Source: an uncultured Jannaschia sp. | Lineage (GTDB): Bacteria > Pseudomonadota > Alphaproteobacteria > Rhodobacterales > Rhodobacteraceae | Reading direction: 5' to 3' | NCBI GenBank assembly: GCA_947494145.1 | Contig: CANLTZ010000001.1 | Coordinates: forward strand, 496,001-560,000 | Length of the DNA stretch: 64,000 nt | Part shown: positions 9,321-18,138 of the stretch, piece after piece | Numbering within the stretch: the first letter of the stretch is position 1 | Layout of the letters: each line of letters begins with the position of its first letter | Made by a program: the position numbers and the translations under genes | Notes under the pieces: model-generated | The model's database searches: none | Told to the model about the DNA's origin: nothing | The model's input: only the letters and a program-made list of their open reading frames with translations

Positions 9321-9776
9321 TGGGCACTCCGGCGCGCGGTCGATCCGCACGTCCCCTAGTCCGTTTCCGCGCGAACCTTAATCGGTTTTTTCGCCACAGG
9401 AGGTCTGCCCCCAGACGGGAACCAAGCCGAAGGCGCCGGTCTGATCGCCGATCCGAGCCCCATGGGTCTGCGATCAAACCGGCCTCTGTGGGACGCAATG
9501 ATTGTGAAACCCTGGATCTCACCAATAGGTGATCCCGGAACGCCCCCCGGGCCGTCGTTTCCGCGTGATCGGTCCCGTTAGTGCCTCGCCTTAGGTCGGC
9601 ACTTCTTCGCTTGATGGGCATCGAAGTTGCTGGAGCGGCGCTTACCTCTCGCATTGTCGTTGCGCAAGGCATAGTTGTCAGAATGGCCGCCGTATGACGT
9701 CGGCATCTGATCTTGACTTAGATAGAGCCAGAGATGACCATTCCAAAAAGCTATCTTGGAAGATCCGAGCCAACAT
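9321..9776. other. gene-free stretch leading into an AT-rich patch
   Basis: About 450 bp between nadE and the frameshifted orphan gene. The first 250 bp have the base composition of the neighbours; from about 9590 the sequence becomes clearly AT-richer. An open minus-strand frame crosses 9578-10072 but lacks a ribosome site and runs antisense to the better-supported gene. No promoter or RNA gene could be named. Confidence 0.5.
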
Positions 9777-10278
9777 ATGTCTAATACATGGTGCGTTTTT
9801 ATTGACCGAGCGCGCGTTCTCAATCGCGGGGAATTGCAGTCTTCGATTAAAGCGCTGGGCTTCGATCTCGTCCCTAAAAAAAGATTATACACCTTTTGAA
9901 GATGACGGGTTTCTGCCATTTCTGCTTGAAGGCGAAGACGGTCAGGGCGTTGAAATTCAGCACTCCGAATTGACAAAAAATAGTGTATATTTGCATATGT
10001 TTGCAGATATTTCTGCTGGCCGTGACCATTGCATCGCGATGACGTGGGGGAGCAGTATGGCAGACTGCCCATGCGCTATGATTGTGAGCTACCCATTGGC
10101 AAAAGAGTTCGATGCTATAGCGTCATACGAGCATGAGAAACCAGGCACGCTAGAGGATATGCTCTCAGATGCCCATGAAGCACTCGAGTACGCAACCAAA
10201 GAAAAAGCGAGCACGCCTATTCAAGCTCCGACCTCGATGTTTCCCGACAAAAAGTCGCCCTGGTGGAAATTATGGTGA
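9777..10278 (+). pseudogene. orphan gene with a reading-frame break at an A7 run
   Basis: Reading from ATG 9777 gives a sensible protein start (MSNTWCVFIDRARVLNRGEL...IKALGFDLVPKK) that hits a stop a few codons after the run of seven A at 9876-9882. Removing one A joins it to the downstream frame (DYTPFEDDGFLPFLLEGEDG...), which stays open to TGA at 10276-10278 and ends in SPWWKLW. The joined protein would have 166 residues. Options are a real +1 mutation, a sequencing error in the homopolymer, or slippage during transcription or translation. Base composition is much AT-richer than the neighbours, suggesting transfer. The family is not recognised; the compact acidic domain resembles small immunity-type or hypothetical proteins, which is only an impression. 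Confidence 0.65.
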
Positions 10279-10512
10279 AATCGAACCCATTTATGCTTCA
10301 GGGTCGAAAGCCGGCGCGCGCGACTTTCGCAGCCGCCAGTACGGCTGCGCAACGCCACCCCCAAATACCCCCACCGGCCACCAAGAAGCACGGCACCCGC
10401 GCGCGAGGGAAGAAACGCCGATCCCGAACAGACCCCGGATCCCCCGTTGCGATAGCCGCGCGCATTGCCTAGCCTTCGGCCCAAGCAATGCGATCCGAAG
10501 AGGGGCGAGCGG

Positions 10513-11973
10513 ATGAGAAGGCTGACGGGGGCCATGGCCCTGATCTTGCTGGCGGGGGCGGTGCTGGCGCAGGAGGTCATCACCAAGCAATACGAAGGCG
10601 GTGGCGTTTATGAAGGCACGTTCCGCGATGGCAAGCAGCACGGAACCGGCACCTACACGCTGCCCTCGGGCTATACCTATACCGGCGAATGGGTCGACGG
10701 CGAAATCCGCGGCCAGGGCCGGGCTGAATTCCCCGATGGCTCTATCTATGAGGGCGAATTCGCCGCAGGTGAGCCCAATGGCCAGGGCCTGATCACCTTC
10801 GCCGATGGCGCCACCTACGAAGGCAACTGGCGCGATGGCCGCATCGAGGGTGAGGGCGTCGCCACCTATGCCGACGGCACGCGCTTCACCGGTGGCTTTA
10901 CCAACGCGCTCCATGACGGGCAGGGCGTGATGGAAAGCCCCAATGGCTACCGCTACGAAGGCGGCTGGGCCATGGGCCGCAAGGAAGGGGAGGGGCGGAT
11001 CACCTACCCCGATGGCTCCACCTATGAAGGCGGCATGGCCGACAATGTCCGCTCGGGCCAGGGCATCCTGCGCACGCCCGATGGGCTGACCTATGATGGC
11101 GAATGGGCCAACGGCCAGATCAACGGCAGCGGTACGCTGACCCAGGCCAATGGCGACGTCTATGTGGGTACTTTGGTCAATGGGAAGCGCGAAGGGCAGG
11201 GTACCGTCACCTATGCGAGTGGCGATGTCTATGAAGGCGACTTCCTGGATGATCGGCGCCACGGCCAGGGCACATTCCGCGGAACCGATGGCTATGTCTA
11301 TGTGGGCGGCTGGGTCGAAGGCCGTATCGAGGGCGAGGGGGAGGTCAGCTACCCCGATGGCTCCGTCTATGTGGGCACATTCATGAACGACTTGGCCCAT
11401 GGCACCGGCATGATCACCTATGCCGATGGCGCCACCTATGAGGGCGAATGGAACGAAGGCGTCATTGAGGGCGAAGGCCGCGCGGTCTATCCCAACGGGC
11501 TGGTTTATGAAGGCGGCTTCGTGAATGCCCAGAACGAAGGCTTCGGCGTCATGACCTTCACCGATGGCTACCGCTATGAGGGCGAATGGAAGGCCGGGCT
11601 GCGCCACGGAGAGGGCGTGGCCACCTATGCCGATGGCACCCGCTACGAGGGCAACTTCGTCGATGGCCAGCGCGAGGGGTTGGGCACGATCACCATGGCA
11701 GACGGCTTCCGTTATGAAGGCGGCTGGCGGGATGGTGAAATCGATGGCGAGGGCGTCGCGACCTATGCCAATGGCGATGTCTATGAAGGGGAATTCGTGG
11801 CAGGCCGGCGCCAGGGCCCGGGCACCATGCGCTATGCCACAGGCCAGGTAGAGTCGGGCCGCTGGGAAGCCGGTACCTTGGCCGAACGCGACGTGGACAA
11901 CGTCGCCGAAACGGCCGCCCCCGCTGCCGAGACCGATGATGCGCCATCCGAGGACGGCAACGACGACGGTTGA
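10513..11973 (+). CDS. secreted MORN-repeat protein
   Basis: 486-residue protein with a clear signal peptide (MRRLTGAMALILLAGAVLAQ, cleavage probably after AQ or ALA). Eighteen uninterrupted 23-residue MORN repeats follow, of pattern YEGxFxxGxxxGxGxxxxxDG, then a decayed nineteenth repeat (VESGRWEAGTL) and an acidic Ala/Glu/Asp tail. The repeats alternate between Trp-type (YEGxW) and Phe-type (YEGxF) units except for one break between repeats 9 and 10. The start at 10513 is chosen because it gives the signal peptide; a longer open frame upstream would bury it. MORN stacks form an elongated beta-hairpin solenoid, and a periplasmic or surface structural role is inferred. There is no enzyme domain. 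It stands alone, with repeats downstream. Confidence 0.88.
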   Translation: MRRLTGAMALILLAGAVLAQEVITKQYEGGGVYEGTFRDGKQHGTGTYTLPSGYTYTGEWVDGEIRGQGRAEFPDGSIYEGEFAAGEPNGQGLITFADGATYEGNWRDGRIEGEGVATYADGTRFTGGFTNALHDGQGVMESPNGYRYEGGWAMGRKEGEGRITYPDGSTYEGGMADNVRSGQGILRTPDGLTYDGEWANGQINGSGTLTQANGDVYVGTLVNGKREGQGTVTYASGDVYEGDFLDDRRHGQGTFRGTDGYVYVGGWVEGRIEGEGEVSYPDGSVYVGTFMNDLAHGTGMITYADGATYEGEWNEGVIEGEGRAVYPNGLVYEGGFVNAQNEGFGVMTFTDGYRYEGEWKAGLRHGEGVATYADGTRYEGNFVDGQREGLGTITMADGFRYEGGWRDGEIDGEGVATYANGDVYEGEFVAGRRQGPGTMRYATGQVESGRWEAGTLAERDVDNVAETAAPAAETDDAPSEDGNDDG

Positions 11974-12017
11974 AGTGGGTTTCGGAAATACTGACTGCGG
12001 GTCTTCCGAAAACCGCC
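11973..12017. repeat. short palindrome directly at the MORN gene stop, related to the 12304 element
   Basis: The left arm (AAGTGGGTTTCGGAAATACT plus GA) matches 17 of 22 bases of the left arm of the 12304-12412 element. The right arm (GGTCTTCCGAAAACCGCC) matches its right arm at about three quarters of positions. The two arms are nearly adjacent and can fold as one hairpin, so this may also work as a terminator for the MORN gene. Confidence 0.55.
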
Positions 12018-12731
12018 TATAATGCCGAATGCAAATATCGCACCGCAAAGGCCCGCCAGCCTTCCACCTCTCGGGACCTTTGCAATACGCGTGGGTCCAG
12101 GAATTGCGTCCGACGCTTGAATCGGCGTTTCCGAAGAACGCCCCGATACCGCGCTGGTGTCGCAACATTTGCCGAAAACGGGCGGTGCAGGGTCTTGGTC
12201 TGGAATGTTGCGCATCCTTCGCTCGATACGTTGCGTTTTCTGCCCCCGACCAAGAGGCCGCGTCAGGCGATATCCCTGGAAACATCGCGCATTTCTGACC
12301 TAAAGCGGTTTTCGAAAAACCTGAATCAGTAATTTCGAAAAACGTCCCGGCATCGCATTGACGTTGCACCGTTTCACGAAAAGCTGATGGCTCAGGTTTT
12401 TCGAAAACCGCTATAGCCCAGACCTTCATCGCTACATTTGTCGTTATCGGCCGTGCGGGAAAAGCGGTCATTGAGATGCGTGAAATCAGCGCTTCAATTG
12501 AATCTACGCATCGGCCTTTCTGCGGGAAAGCCGGACCGACCTTCGTCACGCAGGCCATGCACCAGAATAATGATCCGGCGCTCGAATGAGGTAAAGTTAA
12601 AGTCAGCTGGCGTTTCAAACGTGGTAAACCGCACCGGCGCACATCTCACGCGATAGGGACCGTGTCGGCGATCTCAGCGTTCTAGGCTTTCCCGCCGCGA
12701 AGCACGCGGCGCAACCGGACCGTGACAGAAC
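11974..12731. other. 750-bp gene-free region between MORN gene and GNAT gene
   Basis: No open frame here has a ribosome site or protein-like composition. It contains the two palindromic elements listed separately and several shorter TTTCGAAAA-type blocks (for example near 12331-12345 and 12370-12384). The stretch looks like accumulated repeat DNA rather than coding sequence. Confidence 0.6.
12304..12412. repeat. 109-bp palindromic element with perfect 21-bp terminal inverted repeats
   Basis: The arms 12304-12324 and 12392-12412 are exact reverse complements (AGCGGTTTTCGAAAAACCTG plus A). The 67-bp interior continues as an imperfect palindrome (ATCAG..TTTCG..AACG against its inverse). A related 112-bp copy lies inside the TadE-like gene at 44713-44824. 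The layout is like a MITE or REPIN; no transposase is nearby. Confidence 0.8.
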
Positions 12732-13019
12732 TTACTCGATCACATCTGCCCATTCAGGGTGCCGCCGCGCCTGCGCCTTCACGAAGGGACAAAGGGCGAT
12801 GACGCCCCACCCTTCGGCGCGCATGTCGGCAACCATACGTTCCGCCAGCGCCAAGCCAGCGCCCGTCTTGCGCAGCGCCTCGGGCACGCCGGTATGGTCG
12901 ACGATGATCTTGCTGTCGCCCAGCTTTGAATAGGTCATTTCGGCCTCATGGCCGCCCTGAACCAAAACCCAGCGACCGCCGGATGCGCCGTCTTCGCGCG
13001 TGATGACAGGCTCCGACAA
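12732..13019 (-). CDS. short GNAT-like N-acetyltransferase (YjdJ/NATD1 type)
   Basis: 95-residue protein of the minimal GCN5-related class. It has Glu-rich early strands (EAEMTYSKLGDSKIIVDHTGVPEALRKTG), the acetyl-CoA pyrophosphate loop equivalent (RKTGAGLALAERMV), and the closing CPFVKAQARRHPEW strand found in NATD1/YjdJ proteins. It begins 6 bp after the scoB stop, so it is probably the last gene of the scoA–LOV–scoB operon. Substrate unknown. Confidence 0.82.
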   Translation of the reverse strand: MSEPVITREDGASGGRWVLVQGGHEAEMTYSKLGDSKIIVDHTGVPEALRKTGAGLALAERMVADMRAEGWGVIALCPFVKAQARRHPEWADVIE

Positions 13020-13025
13020 AAGCGG

Positions 13026-13652
13026 TCAGACCAAGGTGGCTTCGGTCAGGTCGCGCAGTTCCTGCTCGGTGACGCCATCGGCCAGTTCAACGATCTTCAG
13101 GCCGCCATCCGCCACGTCGAGCACGCCCAGGTTGGTGATGATCCGATCCACCACGCCCTTGCCGGTCAATGGCAGCGTGCATTCCTTCAGAAGCTTCGAC
13201 TGCCCGTGCTTGTTGGCGTGGTCCATGACGACGACGACGCGGCCCACACCGGCCACCAAATCCATCGCACCGCCCATGCCCTTCACCAGCTTGCCGGGGA
13301 TCATCCAGTTCGCCAGATCCCCGTTCTCGGCCACTTCCATGGCGCCCAGAATGGCCATGGCGATCTTGCCGCCGCGGATCATGCCGAAACTGGTGGCGCT
13401 GTCGAAATAGGCGGTCTGGGGAAGCTCCGTGATGGTCTGCTTGCCGGCATTGATCAGGTCGGCGTCTTCTTCTCCGTCAATCGGAAAGGGCCCCATGCCC
13501 AGCATGCCGTTTTCCGATTGCAGCGTCACCGTCACCCCGTCGGGGATGTAGTTGGACACCAATGTCGGAATCCCGATGCCCAGATTGACATACCAGCCAT
13601 CCTGAAGCTCCTGCGCGGCGCGCGCAGCCATCTGATTGCGATCCCAGGGCAT
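13026..13652 (-). CDS. scoB: 3-oxoacid CoA-transferase subunit B
   Basis: Beta subunit of succinyl-CoA:3-ketoacid CoA-transferase, which activates acetoacetate with CoA from succinyl-CoA. The 208-residue protein has the family glycine-rich start ([11 protein letters not shown]), the catalytic Glu47 in [11 protein letters not shown], and the SFGMIRGGK...LGAMEV core. Its partner subunit A is encoded upstream, but a LOV sensor gene lies in between, which is unusual because the two subunits are normally adjacent. The gap to the LOV gene is 16 bp. Confidence 0.95.
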   Translation of the reverse strand: MPWDRNQMAARAAQELQDGWYVNLGIGIPTLVSNYIPDGVTVTLQSENGMLGMGPFPIDGEEDADLINAGKQTITELPQTAYFDSATSFGMIRGGKIAMAILGAMEVAENGDLANWMIPGKLVKGMGGAMDLVAGVGRVVVVMDHANKHGQSKLLKECTLPLTGKGVVDRIITNLGVLDVADGGLKIVELADGVTEQELRDLTEATLV

Positions 13653-13668
13653 GAAGGGCCTTTCCCGT

Positions 13669-14733
13669 TCAGAGTTCGGTGGTGCCGACAGGCACGTCGA
13701 TCATAACGACCGTCCCGGCCGCGCCGCGCACAGGCGTCACTGTCGCGTCGAGCCCGTCGCAAAGCTTCAGGATCAGACGGCCGCCGGTTGCGTCGGAGTT
13801 CGGGAAGGGGGCATTGGCCGGCAGGCCCACCCCATCATCCGTCACGATGATGCGCAGGCCACCGGCGGCCAGCCGCGTTAGCCGTAGCTCCACGAAGCCT
13901 TCGACCATGCGTTCGAAAGCGTGGTGGAAGGCGTTTGACAGCACTTCCGACAGCAGCAGCGCCACGCGTACGGCGGCTTCCAAATTGACCTGCATTGGAT
14001 CCACGTTCTGGACATAGCGGATGCCGGGGCGGCTTTCCTCATGGGCCACGGCGGCGCCGACGCGGCTGATCAAGGCGCCCAGATCAATGCCCAGGGCGGT
14101 TTCGTTTTGATCGGAAAGCTGGATTGATTCGTAGACGAGTTGCAGGCATTCCAGCCGCCGCTCCATCGCCTCGAAAGCTAGGGGTTCTTCGTGGTCGGAA
14201 AGCTCATGCAGGCCCGCGAGCACCAACGATAGATCGTCGCGCACGCGCGATTGGATGGCGTGCAGAAGTTCCTCGGCCGCGGCTTCTTCCCGCTCAGAAT
14301 CGTAAAGCTCCTTCTGGATGCCCAGGAAATAGATGACCTGGCCTTCCGCATCGATGATCGGCGCGATGATCAGCCGGTTCATGAAGGGCTTACCGTCAGC
14401 GCGGTAGTTCAGGATGTCGACCGTGACGTCCTGTTGCTGCCCGATGGCGTCGCGCAGGCTATCCACGTCGCTTTTTCGTGTCTCCTCGCCTTGCAAGAAC
14501 CGGCAATTGCGCCCCACCACCGCCGAGCGGGAATAGCCTGTCGTCCGCTCGAACGCGGAATTGACGTAGACAATCGGGTTATCTTCGACACGCGGATCGG
14601 TCAGCACCATGGCCACGCGCACACGCGAAAACCCGGCCAGCGCGGCCTGGTCATCCACAACAGACGCCAGCCTGCGGCGCGCGCCGACTTCCGTCGAAAT
14701 CGACTTCGCACCAGTGCCCGGGGCGTCGCGCAT
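13669..14733 (-). CDS. LOV-domain photosensor with degenerate HisKA_2/HWE-like kinase domain
   Basis: 354 residues. A PAS/LOV domain spans about residues 42-142 with the flavin-adduct motif GRNCRFLQG (Cys77) and the FMN contacts [11 protein letters not shown], so blue-light sensing is expected. A short helical linker leads to a dimerisation-like segment ([20 protein letters not shown]) in which the usual HHRVKNNL phospho-acceptor block reads QSRVRDDL, so the acceptor His is missing. The ATP-binding domain keeps an N-box ([14 protein letters not shown]) and G1 box (VTDDGVGLP). The start at 14733 lies 10 bp after scoA; an ATG at 14787 inside scoA is possible. Role inferred: light-dependent ATP-binding or protein-interaction switch co-expressed with ketone-body CoA-transferase. 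Confidence 0.88.
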   Translation of the reverse strand: MRDAPGTGAKSISTEVGARRRLASVVDDQAALAGFSRVRVAMVLTDPRVEDNPIVYVNSAFERTTGYSRSAVVGRNCRFLQGEETRKSDVDSLRDAIGQQQDVTVDILNYRADGKPFMNRLIIAPIIDAEGQVIYFLGIQKELYDSEREEAAAEELLHAIQSRVRDDLSLVLAGLHELSDHEEPLAFEAMERRLECLQLVYESIQLSDQNETALGIDLGALISRVGAAVAHEESRPGIRYVQNVDPMQVNLEAAVRVALLLSEVLSNAFHHAFERMVEGFVELRLTRLAAGGLRIIVTDDGVGLPANAPFPNSDATGGRLILKLCDGLDATVTPVRGAAGTVVMIDVPVGTTEL

Positions 14734-14743
14734 CTTATCTTGT

Positions 14744-15442
14744 TCAGGCGGCAGGGCGGACAGTCCTTTGTTCGATACGCTTCTCATGTTCGCCCTGGAT
14801 GAGGCGGTGCACGTAAATGCCAGGCAGGTGGATGTTGTCGGGGTCCAGTTCGCCAGTCTCGACGATTTCCTCAACCTCCACGACGCAGGTCTTGCCGCAC
14901 ATGGCGGCTGGCGGGTTGAAGTTGCGAGCAGTTTTGCGGAACACCAGATTTCCGGTCGGATCGGCCTTCCAGGCCTTCACGATGGACAGGTCGGCAAAGA
15001 TGCCCCGTTCCATGATGTAGGTTTCGCCGTCGAAATCCTTGTGGTCCTTGCCTTCGGCAATGACCGTGCCGACGCCTGTCTTGGTATAGAAGCCAGGGAT
15101 GCCGCAGCCTCCGGCGCGCATCCGCTCTGCCAGGGTGCCTTGCGGGTTGAATTCCAGCTCCAGCTCACCGGACAGATACTGCCGCATAAATTCAGCGTTT
15201 TCACCCACATAGGACGAAATCATCTTTTTGACCTGACGGGTCTGCAACAGGATGCCGATGCCGAACTCATCCACGCCCGCATTGTTGGACGCGAAGGTCA
15301 GGTCCTTCGTCCCCGCCTCCTTGATGGCACTCAGCAGCAATTCGGGGATGCCGCATAGGCCGAAGCCCCCCGCGGCGATAAACATCCCATCGAAGAGCAG
15401 GCCGTCCAGCGCTTCCGCCGCCGAGCCATAAACCTTCTTCAT
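14744..15442 (-). CDS. scoA: 3-oxoacid CoA-transferase subunit A
   Basis: Alpha subunit of the succinyl-CoA:acetoacetate CoA-transferase. The 232-residue protein begins MKKVYGSAAEALDGLLFDGM and has the family motif GGFGLCGIPELL and the SNNAGVDEFGIGILLQ block. It ends in EEIVETGELDPDNIHLPGIY, which is standard for subunit A. It is the first gene of the apparent four-gene operon scoA–LOV sensor–scoB–GNAT. The 71-bp gap to the next gene upstream leaves room for the operon promoter. Confidence 0.95.
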   Translation of the reverse strand: MKKVYGSAAEALDGLLFDGMFIAAGGFGLCGIPELLLSAIKEAGTKDLTFASNNAGVDEFGIGILLQTRQVKKMISSYVGENAEFMRQYLSGELELEFNPQGTLAERMRAGGCGIPGFYTKTGVGTVIAEGKDHKDFDGETYIMERGIFADLSIVKAWKADPTGNLVFRKTARNFNPPAAMCGKTCVVEVEEIVETGELDPDNIHLPGIYVHRLIQGEHEKRIEQRTVRPAA

Positions 15443-15513
15443 GCCGGGTCTCCTATCGATCGTGCCTGAGGTTTAACCTCTCGGCGCAGCGGTGACAATC
15501 TTACTGGCGCCGG

Positions 15514-16614
15514 TCATCGCTTAGAATTAATGGTTTGCGCCATCGCATTTATGCGGCCTTCCGCGAATGCGTCGAAATCCGCCGCTGGTTGCCGCTTGGC
15601 GTATATATCCGCGAAGGGATCGGGCGCCTTGGCCCTGGCCCCCGCCATGCGCACGATGACGGCGTGGGCGCAGAATGGAACATAAACCTCCGAATAGCCG
15701 CCTTCATGGGCCATCACCAGGCGCCCATCGCATAGCGTCGTGGCGGCTTCCATCACCTGGGAGGTCATGGCGTCGAAGGTTTCCGCCGTGGCCAACATCC
15801 GGCCCAAAGGGTCCGGGACGGCCGCATCAAGGCCGCAGGCCACCACGATCACATCGGGCTTGAAGCGGGCCAGGGCGGGCAGGACCAACCGCTCCATCGC
15901 CGCCAGATAGGTCACGTGCCCCGATCCGGGTGGCAACGGGATGTTCAGGTTGGCATGCGCCTCGGTCTCAAACGCGCCGGTATCCAGCGGATAGTTGTTT
16001 TCCTGATGGATCGAGATGGTCAGAACATCCGGGTCATCGCCAAAAATCGCCTCTGTCCCGTTGCCGTGATGAACATCCCAATCCAGCACCGCGACACGCT
16101 GGCACAATCGCCGCGCCTGGGTGCGGCGGATGGCCAGCGCGATATTGGCCAGCAGGCAGAACCCGTTCGGGAAGTCGGGCAGGGCATGGTGCCCAGGCGG
16201 GCGGCTGAGCGCATAGGCATTGGCATACGAACCGTTCAAAACGGCCTCCATCGCGGCTGCGACCAGACCGGCCGACAGGCAGGCGATTTCGTAGCCGCCG
16301 GGCCCAAACGGGGTGCGGCGCCCCAACTCGCCGCCGCCCGCATCCGATGTCGCCTTGAACGTGTCGAGATAGTCCGCCGGATGGACCCGCAGCAGATCCT
16401 CGCGGGTCAGCGGCGGGGCGCTCGCGACATGCAGCTCATCCATCAATCCGGTGACATTCATCAGGTTGACCAACCGCCGCTTGGTCTCCGGGTCCTCCGG
16501 CAATCCGCCGCCGCCCGCGATGGGTTGCACCAACCCACCCACCGGCGCCATCTGCGCGTAGTTGCCGCCACCATGCCAAAGGCAGCGTTCGTCGTGAAAA
16601 AAGCCTGTTGTCAT
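15514..16614 (-). CDS. histone-deacetylase-family amidohydrolase (class II type)
   Basis: 366-residue zinc amidohydrolase of the HDAC/acetylpolyamine amidohydrolase superfamily. The active-site dyad RPPGHHA sits at 138-144, metal ligands Asp180 and His182 in LDWDVHHGNGTEAIF, and the third ligand Asp263 in CGLDAAVPDPLGRM. The N-terminal FFHDERCLWHGGGNYA matches bacterial class II-like enzymes. The likely substrates are acetylated polyamines or protein lysines, but the sequence does not decide. It follows glyA on the same strand after 80 bp holding two hairpins, so it may have separate transcription. Confidence 0.9.
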   Translation of the reverse strand: MTTGFFHDERCLWHGGGNYAQMAPVGGLVQPIAGGGGLPEDPETKRRLVNLMNVTGLMDELHVASAPPLTREDLLRVHPADYLDTFKATSDAGGGELGRRTPFGPGGYEIACLSAGLVAAAMEAVLNGSYANAYALSRPPGHHALPDFPNGFCLLANIALAIRRTQARRLCQRVAVLDWDVHHGNGTEAIFGDDPDVLTISIHQENNYPLDTGAFETEAHANLNIPLPPGSGHVTYLAAMERLVLPALARFKPDVIVVACGLDAAVPDPLGRMLATAETFDAMTSQVMEAATTLCDGRLVMAHEGGYSEVYVPFCAHAVIVRMAGARAKAPDPFADIYAKRQPAADFDAFAEGRINAMAQTINSKR

Positions 16615-16635
16615 GTCAGAACCCTGATCGCGGGC

Positions 16636-16688
16636 CGAAGAGTTTTTAAAGTAAAAACTCTTCGCAAAGTCTTAATGTAAGACTTTGC
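16636..16688. terminator. twin hairpins between glyA and the HDAC-like gene
   Basis: Two perfect hairpins back to back. 16636-16664 has 13-bp arms CGAAGAGTTTTTA / TAAAAACTCTTCG with a 3-nt loop. 16664-16688 has 11-bp arms GCAAAGTCTTA / TAAGACTTTGC with a 3-nt loop. They start 7 bp after the glyA stop on the minus strand. The same double arrangement recurs after engB at 63010-63060. They may terminate transcription, process RNA, or separate expression of the flanking genes. Confidence 0.75.
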
Positions 16689-16694
16689 CCACGT

Positions 16695-17990
16695 TCAAAG
16701 CTCGGGGTAAATCGGGAAGCGATCGCACAAGGCCTGCACGTTTGCCTTCACCGCCGCTTCAACCTCACCATTCCCGTCCGGCCCGTTCGCCGCCAGCCCA
16801 TCCAAGACCTCCACGATCAGATCCGCGACTTGGCGGAATTCTGGCTCCGCAAAGCCCCGTGTTGTGCCCGCAGGCGTGCCCAAACGGATGCCTGACGTGA
16901 TGGTGGGTTTCTCTTCGTCGAAGGGGATCCCGTTCTTGTTGCACGTGATATGCGCGCGGCCCAAAGCGGCCTCGCTCGCATTGCCCTTCACCCCCTTTGG
17001 GCGCAGGTCCACCAGCATCAAATGCGTGTCGGTTCCGCCGGTTACGATGTCGAGACCACCCTTTTGCAACTGATCCGCCAGGGCCTTTGCATTGGCAATG
17101 ACCTGGGCCTGATAATCCTTGAAGCCGGGCCGCAGCGCTTCTCCGAAGGCTACGGCCTTGGCGGCGATCACATGCATTAAGGGCCCGCCCTGGATGCCTG
17201 GGAAGATGGCGGAATTCACCTTCTTGGCGATCTCTGCATCGTTTGTCAGGATCATCCCGCCCCGCGGACCGCGCAGGGTCTTGTGCGTCGTCGTGGTGGC
17301 CACATGGGCGTGGGGGAAGGGCGACGGGTAATGGCCGCTGGCCACCAGTCCCGCAAAATGTGCCATATCCACAAGGAGATACGCGCCAACACTATCCGCG
17401 ATCTCGCGCATCTTGCCGAAGTCGATGATGCGCGGAATGGCCGAGCCTCCGGCGATCAGCATCTTGGGCCGATGCTTTGTCGCCAAGTCCTGCACCTGGT
17501 CGTAATCCAGCAGCAAATCTTGTCTGCGCACGCCATATTGCACCGCGTTGAACCACTTCCCCGACTGGTTCGGCTTGGCCCCATGGGTCAGGTGCCCGCC
17601 CGCATCGAGAGACATGCCCAAGATCGTATCGCCCGGCTGCAACAGCGCGGTGAACACACCTTGGTTGGCCTGAGAGCCGGAATTGGGCTGCACATTGGCG
17701 AAGTCGCACCCGAACAGTTGCTTGGCACGGTCGCGTGCCAAGTCTTCCGCGATATCAACGTATTGGCAGCCGCCATAATAGCGCCGACCCGGATAACCTT
17801 CGGCATATTTGTTGGTCATCACCCCGCCTTGGGCTTCCATGACGGCGCGGCTGACGATGTTTTCGGAGGCTATCAATTCGATCTCATCGCGCTGGCGACC
17901 AAGTTCGAGCTTGGTCGCCTCTGCGATGTCTGGGTCGGTATCGGCAAGGGTCGCGGTGAAGAAGTTCGGATCGCGATGGGGGGCGTTCAT
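16695..17990 (-). CDS. glyA: serine hydroxymethyltransferase
   Basis: Interconverts serine and glycine while loading one-carbon units on tetrahydrofolate. The 431-residue PLP enzyme has the N-terminal ELIASEN motif, the [17 protein letters not shown] block and the Schiff-base Lys237 in [14 protein letters not shown]. Its length is normal. An open frame continues upstream, but Met at 17990 ([11 protein letters not shown]) starts the homologous region. It is divergent from nadK with a 148-bp shared upstream region, and is followed by the twin hairpins. Confidence 0.97.
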   Translation of the reverse strand: MNAPHRDPNFFTATLADTDPDIAEATKLELGRQRDEIELIASENIVSRAVMEAQGGVMTNKYAEGYPGRRYYGGCQYVDIAEDLARDRAKQLFGCDFANVQPNSGSQANQGVFTALLQPGDTILGMSLDAGGHLTHGAKPNQSGKWFNAVQYGVRRQDLLLDYDQVQDLATKHRPKMLIAGGSAIPRIIDFGKMREIADSVGAYLLVDMAHFAGLVASGHYPSPFPHAHVATTTTHKTLRGPRGGMILTNDAEIAKKVNSAIFPGIQGGPLMHVIAAKAVAFGEALRPGFKDYQAQVIANAKALADQLQKGGLDIVTGGTDTHLMLVDLRPKGVKGNASEAALGRAHITCNKNGIPFDEEKPTITSGIRLGTPAGTTRGFAEPEFRQVADLIVEVLDGLAANGPDGNGEVEAAVKANVQALCDRFPIYPEL

Positions 17991-18138
17991 GGCAGGCACT
18001 CCTGATCGGATGGGTTGCGGCTTCATACGCGGCAAGGGCAGGCGCGAAAACCCGCGAAAAGGGCGCAGGCGCCGCGAAGGCGCTGTCTTGCGTTTCCGAT
18101 CGGGGCGCGACAACCCTGTGGCGAAACGGGGGAGTTCC

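Noticed and set aside
9578..10072. 164-codon minus-strand frame over the AT-rich patch
   Set aside because: No ribosome site; the plus-strand gene gives far better protein sequence once one A is removed. Not fully excluded.
10291..12642. 783-codon open frame on the minus strand
   Set aside because: Antisense to the MORN repeats; it is open only because of the 69-bp periodic codon pattern, and it has no ribosome site or recognisable domain.
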